DNA of 64,000 nucleotides from Odobenus rosmarus divergens (lineage: Eukaryota; Chordata; Mammalia; Carnivora; Odobenidae): the NCBI RefSeq assembly GCF_000321225.1, contig NW_004450479.1, forward strand, positions 2,013,019 to 2,077,018, in the 5' to 3' direction. This document shows positions 11,215 through 21,945 of this stretch, piece by piece; the first letter of the stretch is position 1; every line of letters begins with the position of its first letter. The position numbers were made by a program, and so were the translations under genes. Under the pieces are notes generated by a model. It did no database searches. It was not told the DNA's origin and saw nothing but the letters and a program-made list of their open reading frames with translations.

Positions 11215-14040
11215 CCCAGTGTGTGACATATGTGACCCCATGCTGTTATGAACAGCTTGTTCCTTTTTATTGGTAAGAGGTCATTTGTTGTGTGGACGGA
11301 GCACAATTTGATTATCCGTTCACCTGCTGATGGACATCTGGGTTGTTTCAGGTGTAGGATATCAGCAACAGAGCTGCTAGGAACATTCACGTGCACATCC
11401 TTCTGTGGACAGAGGTTTTTCTTCCCTCAGGTAAATACATAGGTGTGGAATTGACAGGCCATATTCAACATCACTAGAAACGGCCAGACCGATCTCTGAA
11501 ATGGTTGTACTATTATGCATTCCCGTTGGCAATGTATGAGAAGCTTCGGATGGTCCACATTCTCCACAACACACTGCACATCTTTCATGTGTCTATCAGC
11601 CATGCATGTGTCTTCTTTGTAAAGCATCTATTCCAATCATTTGGCCATTTATTTAAAATTTGGGTTGTCTTCTTGACTTTTCTAAGGTCTTTCTATATTC
11701 TCTGTACAGGTCTTTGTCAGACACACATACTGTCAATCTTTTCAATGAGGTGGCTTAACGGTGTCTATGAAACAGAAGTTTTTAATTTTGATGAACTTCA
11801 ACTGATCCATGTTTTTAACGGTTTGTGTTATTTGGGTCATGTCTAAAAAATTATCAACGATTTCTCTTATGTTTTCATCTACAAGTTTTAACTTGTATAA
11901 GGTCAGAAGTTAATTTTTCTATAGAGTATAAAATAAGGGTGAGGGTTTTTGTTTCTCTTGAATGAACAGTCAACAGCATTTGTTAAAAGACTGTCCTTTC
12001 TCCATCAGATTACCTTGGCACCTCTGTCCAAAATCAATTGGGCACACACGTGTGGGTCTACGTCTGCACTCTGTATTCCGTTCCACGGATTTCTACGGCC
12101 GTCCTCATGCCAATACTACAAGGTGTGATTACTGCAACTTTATATTAAATCTTGAAATAGACCAATGTGCCTCTTTTTCGAAATTGTTTTGGTTAATACC
12201 CTTTGCATTTCTATATAGAATTTAAAATCAACTTGTCAATTTCTTCGTAAAAATAGGATTAAAAACTAGGATTCTGGGGCGCCTGGGTGGCTCAGTCAGT
12301 TAAGCGGCTGCCTTCGGCCCAGGTCATGATCCCAGGGTCCTGGGATCGAGCCCCACATTGGGCTCCCTGCTCAGAGGGGAGCCTGCTTCTCCCTCTCCCA
12401 CTCCCCCTGCTTGGGTTCCCTCTCTTGCTGTGTCTCTCTCTGTCAAATAAAAAAAAATAAAATCTTTAAAAAAAAAAAAGGATTCTGACTGGGATTGAAC
12501 TGGATCTGTAGACCAAGTCGGGTAGATTTAAAATACTGAGTGTTTCACTCCCTAAGTACAGTGTCCTTCTCTGCGCATGTGCCTCTTTCTCCGCGATTTT
12601 CTGTGTCGTGTGCACAGGCCTAGCACATATTTTCTTACATTCACCCCAAGTATTTCAGAATCCTGATGCCACAGCAAATCATATTTTCAAATTTCAATTT
12701 CCAACTGTCATTACCATATAGAAATGGAACTGATGTGGGGGTATCGATCTCATACCTCAGAACCTTGCTACAATAAATTACTAGTTCCATAAACGTTTTT
12801 GTAGACTTCTCATGATTTTCTATGTAGACAACCATGTTGTCCATGAATAAGCATGGACATTTCTTTTATTTCTTTGCCAATCTGCACGCCCTTTTATTTT
12901 CTTCCAGCTTTACTGCACCAACAAGAACTTCTGGTACAATACTGAACAGTAATGGTGAGAGTGAACATTTTAGTCTTGTTTCCAACCTTCCAGGGAAAAC
13001 GCTTAACCTTTCACCATTAACTACAATGTTAGCCACAGGCTTTTCCTACATGCCTTGTAGGAGCTTGGGAATGTTCACTTCCATTCCTAGTTTCTGAATT
13101 GGTTTGTCATGAATGGGTGTCAAATTTTGTCAAATGTTTTTTACACATCAATTGAGATGATCATATGGTTTTTCTCTTTTATTCTGGAAAAGGAGAGTGA
13201 ATATACATTCATAACATTGAGTACATTATAATGAATTGAGTGTATTGATTTGTACCTGTTAAACAAACCTTCCATTCCTAAGATAAACCTTGCTTGATTC
13301 TAACACTTTATCCTTTCTATATATTCACAGACTTCATTTGCTAATATTTTGTTAAGGATTTTTATATCTGTGTTAATGAGGAATCCTGGTCTATACGTTC
13401 TTTTTTTTCCCCACTGGCACATTCTTTGTCTGACTTTGATGTTTGGGGAAAGTTAGCCTCCAGAATGGGATAGAAAATGATCCCCCTTCCTCTATTTTCT
13501 GAAAGAGTTTGTGTAACATTTGAGAATTCATTAGTAACAATATCTGGGCCTGGAGTTTTCTTTGTGAGGCTTTTAACTTAATTCAGTTTCTTTATGATAT
13601 AAACTCTCCAGATTTTCTTTTTCCTCTTATGCCAGATTTGGTAATTTGTGTCTTTCACAGAATTTACCCATTTCATCTAAGATGTACAATTTATTGGAAT
13701 AAAGTCCTTTATACTTAAAATGATTCCCTTATAACCCTTTTAATGCTTGTGGGGTCTGTAGTGATGCCCCTGTTTTTAATTCTGATATAGGTAATCTGTG
13801 TCTCCTTTCTGGTCTTGACCATGCCAAAGAGAATTTAAACAATTTTATTGAACTTTTCAAAAATTAACATCTATTTCATGGGTTTCTAGATTTTTCTGGT
13901 GCATTTTCTGTTTATTTTTGCCTTCTTAAAAAAAATTTCTTTTCTTCTATTTATAGTTTAATGTGTTTTTCTTTTTCTGTTCTTATAAAGACCATATAAT
14001 TTAGATTTTTCAAATTAACCTATAAATATGATTCTGATTT
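11215..14040 (-). mobile_element. LINE-1, 5'-truncated and degenerate, minus strand (same strand as RPTOR)
   Basis: Read on the plus strand this is reverse-complement L1. It starts with 3'-end sequence ('CTGCTGATGGACATCTGGGTTG' from about 11321) and moves back through ORF2: 'TTTTTAATTTTGATGAACTTC' near 11780, 'AGACTGTCCTTTCTCCATCAG' near 11988 and 'GAGATGATCATATGGTTTTT' near 13154. It ends in the reverse-transcriptase region near 13990. Stops and small indels throughout show that no enzyme can be made. A SINE interrupts it at 12276. It lies in the transcribed orientation of RPTOR. Confidence 0.88.
12276..12479 (+). mobile_element. Carnivoran tRNA-derived SINE (CAN-SINE), plus strand
   Basis: The complete structure is visible: a tRNA-like head starting GGGGCGCCTGGGTGGCTCAG with B-box-like GGGATCGAGCC, a CT-rich body, a (T)CAAATAAAA polyadenylation-like tail and a terminal A-run. 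A perfect 9-bp target-site duplication, AGGATTCTG, occurs at 12268-12276 and 12479-12487. It is nested in the 11215-14040 L1 and is therefore younger than it. Confidence 0.95.
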
Positions 14041-14056
14041 TGAGATCAGTTATGGG

Positions 14057-14079
14057 TGTGTGTGTATATATATATACAA
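14057..14079. repeat. (TG)n(TA)n microsatellite
   Basis: A short TG run is followed directly by a TA run, near the end of the preceding L1. Confidence 0.85.
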
Positions 14080-14344
14080 ACCTTGTATATATAAACCTCG
14101 TTCACCAATTCTACCTGCTGCTTACCTGATATTTTACCCATGATGCCCTAGCGCTGAAGCTTCGGTTAGTTTATCTCACAAACGGTGCGATGAGAAAGGT
14201 CATAGTGGGGCGCCCCTTCTCTTTGGCTTTTCCCCGAAAAGGTCCAGGGTTAAGGTTTCAGCCCTCTCTTCTCTGGTGAGTCATCACGACTGTCCTGACT
14301 TGTTCTTCAATTTGGCTGAAATGTTACCATCACGGTAATAAGAG

Positions 14345-14545
14345 CAGCTAGCATGTACTGGGCATCATCAGTGCCACCGCACAAATCAACTCATTCAGCC
14401 CGTATGGCGAGCCTGGAGGGCAGGGGCATCTCTGGTCCTGCCTTCAGAACGAGGACAGGAGGCTGCACGGCTAGAAATGGTAGGGCCAGGATTCAAACCT
14501 GAGCGGACACCTGACAATGGTGCGGGTTCTGCCTGCCCATCTGGG
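14345..14545 (-). mobile_element. MIR SINE, minus strand
   Basis: The order of decayed MIR motifs in reverse complement is preserved: 'GTACTGGGCATCATCAGTGCC', then a CTCATTCAGCCC block, 'GAACGAGGACAGGAGGCTGC', 'ACGGCTAGAAATGGTAGGGCC' and 'AGGATTCAAACCTGAG'. MIRs are ancient tRNA-derived SINEs. No target-site duplication is expected to survive. Confidence 0.75.
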
Positions 14546-15366
14546 GACTGTCACCTCTCTCCTTCGCCTCTCTCGTTGGTGAACATGAGGGCAAGACTTC
14601 CCATGTGGACAAATCTACATTAATCCTGCGTCATTAACATTTAAACTCCTTGAAATTCTTCAACTTAATTGAAAGAAGGAAACAAGTTTCTTGACCTCTA
14701 TTCAATCCAAAATAATGTCTATCATTTTCTTTAATAAGCAATACGATTCCATGCTACCCAGTACAATAAGGCATCAATCTCTTTTATAGCAAGTCCCACT
14801 GCAAATTAAGTAGCACTGAGTTATAATTTTCAGTAGCACACAAATATACCCATGATAAATTTAAAATGGCATTGTCACCAATCCAAGAAGTAGAAAAAGC
14901 CAAGAAAACATATATTTTAGACCCTTATACTACACTGATATACATGGTGAGCAAGGTAATCACTTCTTTAGGGAACAATGTACTTGCTCATTTCAGAATT
15001 ACTGAAATTATCCGTTTCTGAAAACAAGAAAGACTGAAGCAAAACATGAAGAGAAAATCAGAAAACAACATTTTCCAGCAACTACTTCATCGTTAAATAA
15101 GATTCATAAATATGCTTACCACCAGATATGAACACACACACATCTTGTACGTAGAAAGCAAGACTATCGTACGTGTATAAAGCATACAGTATTCTCCACA
15201 ACTGCGCCTGGCTGTACTGAGTGCAGTGTCGCTAAAAGCCATCCTCTTATTTACATCGGGAGGAAGGACAGGGGAAGGAGGCCTGTTTTTAGGTTATTTC
15301 CTGACCAGTAGATGAGTACAGCAGTCGTCTGCAGGTAAGATCCTGGTTCCATTTTCTAAAGTACAA

Positions 15367-15552
15367 GTTGGCAAGGTAGGACCTGCTGCCTGTTTTCACA
15401 AATAAAGTTTTATTGCAACAGAGCCCCATTCATCTGTGTACATACTGCCTATGGCTCTTCCATGCTGCATCAGTGCAGTTGGGACCCTCGGGCCCATGGA
15501 GCCTAAACAACTTACTATCTGGCCCTTTACAGAAGAGGTTGGCAGACCCCCA
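15367..15552. mobile_element. Old non-autonomous DNA transposon (probable hAT type)
   Basis: The block contains 'AATAAAGTTTTATTGCAACAG', 'GCCTATGGCTCTTCCATGCTG' and 'CTATCTGGCCCTTTACAGAAG', and closes with GGTTGGCAGACCCC. These are hallmark phrases of a common eutherian non-autonomous DNA-transposon family that I recognise by sequence but will not name. The opening GTTGGCAAGGTAGG is a decayed inverse of the closing motif. Confidence 0.65.
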
Positions 15553-15941
15553 TCCTAGAGTTTCTCTGAACTCTTCTATCTTTATTTACCGGAATCCTAA
15601 ATCCTAAAGTCCTAGGCTTTGGTTAAAATAAAACACAAAACATCAATGCAGTGAGATCTTATGCAATCATTACAAATGATGTTTACTAAGAGTTGCCTAA
15701 TGGTCTAGGATAAATTTATTTTAACACCAAAGATTAAGTAAAAGTAACTGCAAATGCAGTCTCATTACATCAATGAAGAAATGTACGTGCATAGAGAAAA
15801 AGATTGACAGGCAATACACCAAAAAGTTAACACTGATTGTGTTAAAGATAATAAAATCTTGAATAATCTTTTCTTCCATTTGCTTTGTAGTTAATTTCTA
15901 CAAAGAATGCATATTCTACTTTAAGGTGGAAAATAGTGACT

Positions 15942-16139
15942 ATTTTTTTTTAAAGACTTTATTTATTTATTTGACAGAGAAAGACACAGCGAGAGAGGGA
16001 ACAAAGCAGGGGGAGTGGGAGAGGGAGAAGCAGGCTTCCCGCCAAGCAGGGAGCCCGATGTGGGGCTCAATCCCAGGACCCTGGGATCATGACCTGAGCT
16101 GAAGGCAGATGCTTAACGACTGAGCCACCTAGGCACCCG
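15942..16139 (-). mobile_element. Carnivoran SINE (CAN-SINE), minus strand
   Basis: In reverse orientation it runs from a T-rich tail complement (AAAGACTTTATTTATTTATT) through a GA-rich body to the head complement ending GAGCCACCTAGGCACCC. The flanks share GGAAAATAGTGACT (15928-15941 and 16139-16152), a long target-site duplication that indicates fairly recent insertion by L1-type machinery. Confidence 0.94.
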
Positions 16140-17639
16140 GAAAATAGTGACTTTTTATGTGAAAAAACAAAACTTTAGCCCTAACAATATAAATGAGTTC
16201 TACCTACTAAACTTTTCCTTTCTCCATTTAAAAAAAGCTGGTGGTTTTTAACTCGGCTGTTATAGACAAGCGCCCATTTCACTTGATGAGGCTTCTGACG
16301 ATTATGGTTTATCGCCATCATAAGGACAGTTCTGTTCAATCTAATTTTAACTCCTCGGTGTGGCACAGAGTGGTTCACTGTAAGAGGTCCTCCCGCCTGG
16401 AACAGCGCTTTGTTATTCCAGACGGTGGTCATCTGATGACCATCCCATGCAGCTGTGACCTACCTACTGATTCCAACATCCATCTGATGGTGGACGTGTG
16501 AGTTTGAGTTGTTTATCATAGTGCTTCCTACTAAACGCTTACTTTTACAAGTTTTAATCATATCCTAACTCCAAAAAGGATCTCAGGTCGCTCCTGAGAC
16601 AATGCATCATGCCCCGGTCAGAGGGCAGGGACCCACTCGAGGCTGTGCGTGGGTCGACCGGTGTCTGAGTGACAGCAGCTTCCCTAGTGAACGCCAAGTC
16701 CTTCCTGACCAAGATGGAAAAGAGTGTGCCGGAGACACAGGCGAGGAACATCCGCTCACTGCACTGGTGGCAGGCGTGCTGGGGGGCAAGGATGGGGCGG
16801 GGGGGGCGGTGGGTAGAGATTCCCTTCCAGGCTCCTCATGCCTTCTCTCCTCCCTCCCTTCCCGCATCTCCACCACCTGCCCGAAAACCTGCACAAGTGC
16901 CCCGTGAGAGTCCCATCAAATCAGCCCCAGCCCGGGAGGGTGTGCGGAAGGCAGAGGCCCGGAGCACACCTGGCCCGCAGCATCATTCCAGAGGGGGGGG
17001 AGCACAGAGGCAGGAAGGACAGGAAATCCTGAAGCAAGGGGCAGGAAAATGAGTGGGAACAAGGCCTGCTCCCCAGGAGATTCCAAGGAACATCTGCAGG
17101 GGCTCCTGCCCAGAGAGTCCCACCTTCCTACTGCCGTCTGTGACCAGACTGGGACCAGACTGGGACCGAATCGGGACCGGATCGGGCTGTGGAAAGGCCT
17201 GAGTGTGGCCCAGCCTCCCCGTCATTCCATGGATCATCTCCCTGTAGCACTATTCTTACTAAGTCACATTCCCACAGAAACACCAACTGGACTCTCCCTG
17301 CTGGTCCTCCAAGGCCAGGTCCATGGCTCAGCGTTCAAAGCACCCACATCCGACACGGTCCAGCCCTGACCTACACCCCTCCCCACACCTTCCTCTGTGA
17401 TCAGGCTGACGCACGTGTTCACTCTCCTCAGACACGCGTGTCACCCGTGGCGACAGCCACCCCGTCGGGCTGCCTCTCCTCCGTGCGTCCCAGCGGCCCT
17501 CAGAGCGTCTGCGTGTCTGGGAACACGAGAGCCCCTGGTGCGGGCATGCGTTCAGTCCTGACCCCGAGCTGCCTGCGGCACTCACATGCCCTCTGCCTCA
17601 CGTCAGAGTCTCACGTACATCATTAATTTTCAGGCCACA

Positions 17640-17775
17640 GCTTGTCTCCTCAGCTAGACTCTAAATCTGTGAGGGCAAGGCGCTTCTCTGCACCTCCTAC
17701 AGTGCTCGGTGTAGGTTTGAAGTGCACTGTGGGATTCAGTAAAGTCTGTCTTGGACGTTGAATGGAACGAATGGA
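17640..17775 (+). mobile_element. L2-like LINE tail
   Basis: 'CTAGACTCTAAATCTGTGAGG GCAAGG' near 17653 is followed by a degenerate 'CAGTGCTCGG...' block and a (TGAATGGAACGAATGG) end near 17759-17775. This matches the order of the L2 3' end (gene-distal TGAATGAATG-like tail). It is heavily diverged. Confidence 0.55.
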
Positions 17776-19415
17776 CTCCTGAATCGTCCGGACCAGAGAA
17801 CTTCCTGCGGCCGTGTCACAGGGACCTATCAGCCTTCCTGGCAGCCACCAAGCAGTGCAGACAGTTACAAAGCAAACCTCACGAACCGCCTCATGAGTGA
17901 AGGCCCACATTCAAAGGGCTGCAACCGCAGGGAGGGGAGGACGGGTAGAGCCCGAGTATCCTCCTGGCGGCTGGCACCTGAGTTTCCGCCTCTCCCCCAT
18001 GTCCCGGGAACGTGGCCGTGTCACCCGCAGGGAGCAGCACCTCTGCCAACCTGTCCCTGCACGTGGGAGCGTCCATCTCTCTCTGTGCCGCCCAGCTGCC
18101 GCCCCACGCTCCTCAGTGTCTCCTTCCAGCCGATCCAGGCTGTAGCCGCCTTCCCCTACCAGGAATCCCATCCATCCCGGGCTCCTTCTTCCCAGGTCTC
18201 CACTGGGCATGTTTTCATATTCTGGCTTCGCAGTCTGCTTTCTCCTCCCGCGTCCTCCTTCATTTCCCCATCACGTGCACGGGCTTGCTGGTGGACGTTC
18301 GGCAGCTTTTGTCCGTGTTGGCTGTGCCCCGTGCTGTTGATTTCTGCTTCTCGGGGCGCAGTGGAGAACGTCCGTAGGCAGGGGCTGGTCCACGTCAGCT
18401 GAGGGATCAGCCCGGGCCGCTGAGGGGCATGGTGGGTCACCCCTTTGCTGGCCCCTGTGGACAGCTCCCCCTCCCCACTCACTGCTCAGGGGTGAGTCAC
18501 CCTACAGGAGGCTCTCCCTGGGATTTGGGGGCAAGGGCTGGGGGTGGCAGAGGGGTGCTGCTCAGCCAGCCCAGCACCATGAATCTCTCACCCCGGGGTT
18601 GCTGGGCTGATGGGGAACATTGCTACAGAGGCCAAGGAGCAAGTCCAATCGAACAGCTCGGGCCCAGTCATTGCGCTATCAGCCCCAGGGTCCACACGTG
18701 TTTCGCTGCTTCTCTGGACTTGTGAGAAGGAACAGGGGTCTGTGCGCCTCCTGGCAGAAAGCCCTGGAAAGCGCCCCAAGAGCCCAGGCCACAGCACCCA
18801 TTTGTGTGCTTCCCCTGCGCCTCCTGGGCCTCTGTTGTCTCCCAGCGGCACAACACCTGCTGCACGGAAGCTTCTCAGCAAAACATAAAACGAAAAAGGG
18901 TGGAATAAAGGAGCGGCAGGGTGGTCGGCGGCAGAAACCTGATTTGGAGGCCAGAGCCCGCACGTCCCATGGTGGGTCCTGTCAGCGACACAGGGTCTTT
19001 GATGCAGGTTCTACAGTTTGGAGTGTCCCACCCATGTCCTCGGTCATGTTCTCAAGAACATGGACTGCGACAAAGAACGCAGCAGGAAAGGATTGTGACT
19101 CGGGGTACTGCCAGGGGTCAAACAGCACTCCCCGCCACGACGGCCCGTGTTCCAGAATGACCAGTGCGGCTGCTAGGACACTCCCACGGCTGACCGGCAG
19201 GGACAGAGTGCTCTTGGGAATCACAAAGCAACAACCCACACGCACCACTCACCGAAGAAGGAGAACACTTCTTTAATTCTCCGTGAGTAAAGCCTGCGCC
19301 TCGGGAGGCTGAGTTTACGCCCGTCACTCGGGTCTGTAAAACCCAGGTACATCCCCGGGGTCCGCGTCCCCTGGGTCCCTGGGGGGAAGCCCAGGTCACG
19401 GCAGCAGCCACTTAC

Positions 19416-19591
19416 CAGCGCAGGGCAATTTTGATGGGGGTGGTGAGGCATGACGTGAACAGGTCGGCCGGGAGGTCGGGGATCATGGGCAGGAGCTCGT
19501 TGGCCTCACAGGCTGCCAGCTGAATGCAGTTCTTCATGGACGGGGGCAGGGGCATCTGCGCGAGTGGGTGGTTTGGGTTAATGGCAGCGAC
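19416..19591 (-). CDS. RPTOR: RPTOR coding exon (about human residues 219-277), RNC/caspase-like domain
   Basis: Raptor is the mTORC1 subunit that binds TOS motifs of substrates such as S6K1 and 4E-BP1 and is needed for recruitment to lysosomes. This 176-bp exon encodes 58 codons plus the first two bases of a Trp codon (phase 2 at its 3' end). It begins [20 protein letters not shown] and ends TTPIKIALR. Acceptor: CTCCCCTGCAG at 19602-19592, with a good pyrimidine tract and a branch-like CTTAAT about 20 bases upstream. Donor: TG|GTAAGT at 19415, fully consensus. The frame has no stop. Against the human protein as I remember it, the only difference I see is Asn for Thr at about residue 249 (CEANELLP), a conservative site. 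It probably corresponds to human exon 6. The segment forms the C-terminal half of the caspase-like fold, after the Cys-containing strand in the preceding exon. Confidence 0.97.
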
Positions 19592-21159
19592 CTGCAGGGG
19601 AGAACATTAAGGGAATGAGTGGCTTAGTGGTCATGGACAACTACACATTGTCAGCTGGCAACGTGGACCCGGAGGACAGACTCACAAGGCAGCGCCAGAG
19701 AGGCCGCTGTGGCGTGCCCACCCGCAGCACGCAGCCTCACGCTCGTTACCAAGGTCGCTCCGCTGACAGCGCCAGGTGGGTCTCTGGGAAATAAGTTCAC
19801 TCTACGGTTTTCCATGTTAAGGTCCCTCCTTATGCTGTGATTATCCCAACATTCACGTGTATTTCCCTCCGAGTCTCGCATGGTGTCTTAGCGTTTATTT
19901 TAAAATCCAGTCTTTAACCCAGCATCACTTATTTTGGTGTGTTTACTGACAAGGGATGATGTTCAGGGTATAGAAAGTGAACCCCACCACCACCGAATAG
20001 CAGACGGCAGAGTCTGAGCATGGGTGCGCCCACGGCGGGGAGGCTGCAAACACAGAGGGCTCAGTGCCCCGCGGCCGACCGGCTGGTTCCATGTTCTGCT
20101 AGCTTCACCTCACGTCTCAAAATGTCCTGCTGACAAGTGTGTGTTAACTCTGTAACCAGGGAGGGGGCTCTTCTGTTTCGTCTTGTTTTGACACAGAATT
20201 TAATTTCCCTTTGAAGCAGGGATAGTAATACTTGCTTGGCATTTCCTCCACTGAGACTTTGGTCGGTAGGGGCCCCAGAAGTGAAGCCTGGAGCACACAC
20301 ACGTCGTAGGATGAAAGGCGCCACGCAAGTTACTGTGGACTGAGGGGCAGCCTCGTGAAAAAGAGAATTCACCAAAATCTGGGACCCTCAGACAACCGAA
20401 CCACCTCCGCCAGCACACGGCCCGGGGCCCCTCCCCTGCGACACAGGCGGCTCGTGCTGCACTCGTGCGGCAATCCGGTCCTCCGGTCCTCTGCCACGAG
20501 CTCCCCAGGGAAGGGCTTCCGTGGCAGGGCGGCCGGCGGTCCCCCCAGGAGCCGGGGAAGGCACGGTGGCAGCAGAGGGTGAGCGGACAACACTGCATGG
20601 TGGCCAGAGGAGCTTCGCGCTTCCCGCTGTCGGCTGCCTGTGGGACGAGGCGGCAAGGTCACAGGTCACTAACATGAAGAAAATCAAATCCCAAACAATG
20701 CTGGTTGTGCGGGGTCCACACAACGTCCAGGACCTCGGAGCCCACACACCCACAAACAGCCACGAGCTGCCTGGAAGGAGCGCTCTTTGCCATGGCCCAA
20801 ACGCAGGCGGCCCCCACCCCCATGAGAGCAGCGCAGTGACGGCACCCCTCCCCTGATGCCCAGCCATCCCGCCCGCAGCCACGAGGCCCGAGGCCCCAGC
20901 ACAGTGAGGTTCGAGAGCACGGGCAAGCGGAGGGGTTCCCTGGGTTACCAGCGCCAGAGGGGCAGGACTCGTTCCTCCCCCTGTGGACCGTCGCAGCTCC
21001 GCGAGGAACAGGAGGGACCGTGGCTAGTCATCGCCGGCCACGGCTCTGCATCCTGCCTGGACCGGGCTGGGCATGACTCTCTGCGTCTGCTCCTCACGGA
21101 CCAGCCCTCTGTCTGCACAGTTGTCGACATTTCTCTGAGCTCTTTCCCTGTTACTATTT

Positions 21160-21345
21160 CACGTGCTTTTGAAAACAGCCCTGTAAGGTAAGTTTTATTT
21201 CCATTCTTAGAGACATTTCGCGACGAGGAAGCAGAGCCCCCAGGGAATGGCGTGTGCGACTCGTCCCTCGGTCGGCGCCGGGGTCACACAACTATGAGGC
21301 TGCTCCGGGTTCCGGGCTGCATTGGCCCCTCTGGACGCTGCTGAA
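21160..21345 (-). mobile_element. MIR SINE, minus strand
   Basis: It contains 'AACAGCCCTGTAAGGTAAGTT', 'TTATTTCCATTCTTAGAGAC', 'CGAGGAAGCAGAGCCCC' and 'GGGGTCACACAACTATGAGG', in the order expected of reverse-complement MIR. It has unusually many CpGs for a MIR. Confidence 0.65.
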
Positions 21346-21624
21346 ACCCCAGCCCGGACACGGGCGGGCGCTCTGTGGGCTCTGCCGACCAGGCCCCTAG
21401 CTCGTGTGCGGCACACTGGTGCTGACGTGAGGTGTCACCACACTGCTGATCAAACCTTATTCTTCACCTCAAACTTCTCAAATGGAAAGTAGTAAAGGCT
21501 GTAGTTTTATTAATAACCCATTCTGCACCAAGAGCATTATGCCCAGAATACCAAATACTACTATACTTAATAATAAAAAAAATTAAACTTTTAATAAAAA
21601 ATACAACTTTTTGAGTAATGGGTT

Positions 21625-21753
21625 TTTTTAATGGTGGTAAAAAACAGATAACATGAAGTTTACCATTTTAACCATTTTGAGTGTATGGTTCGGTGGCACT
21701 GAGTACATTCACATTGTGCAGCCCTCACCAGAGACTGGGTTTTTAAAGCAAAC
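21625..21753 (-). mobile_element. LINE-1 3' UTR fragment, minus strand
   Basis: 'GAAGTTTACCATTTTAACCAT', 'GTATGGTTCGGTGGCACTGAG' and 'TACATTCACATTGTGCAGCC' match the reverse complement of the common L1M 3' untranslated sequence. A SINE adjoins it at 21754. Confidence 0.75.
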
Positions 21754-21945
21754 GGGGGCACCTGGGTGGCTCAGGTTTCAACTCTTGGTTTCAGCTCAGA
21801 TTGTGATCTCAGGATCGCGGGATCGAGCCCCATGTCAGGCTCTGTACTCAGTGGGGATCTCCCCCTCCCTCTGCCTGCCTCTCTGCCTACTTGTGCTCCC
21901 TGTCAAATAAATAAAATCTTCCTTAAAAATTAAATTGAATTTAAA
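21754..21945 (+). mobile_element. Carnivoran SINE (CAN-SINE), plus strand, somewhat diverged
   Basis: The head GGGGGCACCTGGGTGGCTCA is followed by GGGATCGAGCCCC, a CT-rich body ending CTACTTGTGCTCCCTGTCAA, then ATAAATAAAATCTT and an A-rich tail. No clear target-site duplication is visible because the 3' flank is A-rich. Confidence 0.9.

Larger units (their letters stand above)
1..19415 (-). other. RPTOR: RPTOR intron following the exon at 19416-19591 (3' end outside the window)
   Basis: This intron begins with a consensus donor (GTAAGT) read leftwards from 19415. I did not recognise the next Raptor exon, which should resume after the split Trp codon, so the intron probably runs past the left edge. 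Recognisable contents are listed separately. The remaining stretches (649-3430, 4330-5950, 6830-9240, 9460-10650, 10860-11215, 14080-14340, 14545-15365, 16155-17640 and 17775-19415) are GC-rich to mixed intron in which I see no exon, RNA gene or young repeat. 7650-8900 is CT/CA-rich and may hold decayed LINE sequence that I could not name. Confidence 0.8.

Noticed and set aside
12276..12350. Possible tRNA gene from A/B-box-like motifs in SINE heads
   Set aside because: No cloverleaf with an intact anticodon arm is formed. The same head occurs in all the SINEs and continues into a SINE body and A-tail.
1..19415. Search for the next RPTOR exon (after the split Trp codon, expected to begin FCMQK)
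   Set aside because: No minus-strand sequence matching this part of Raptor was recognised by eye. A translated search with the Raptor protein would be decisive.
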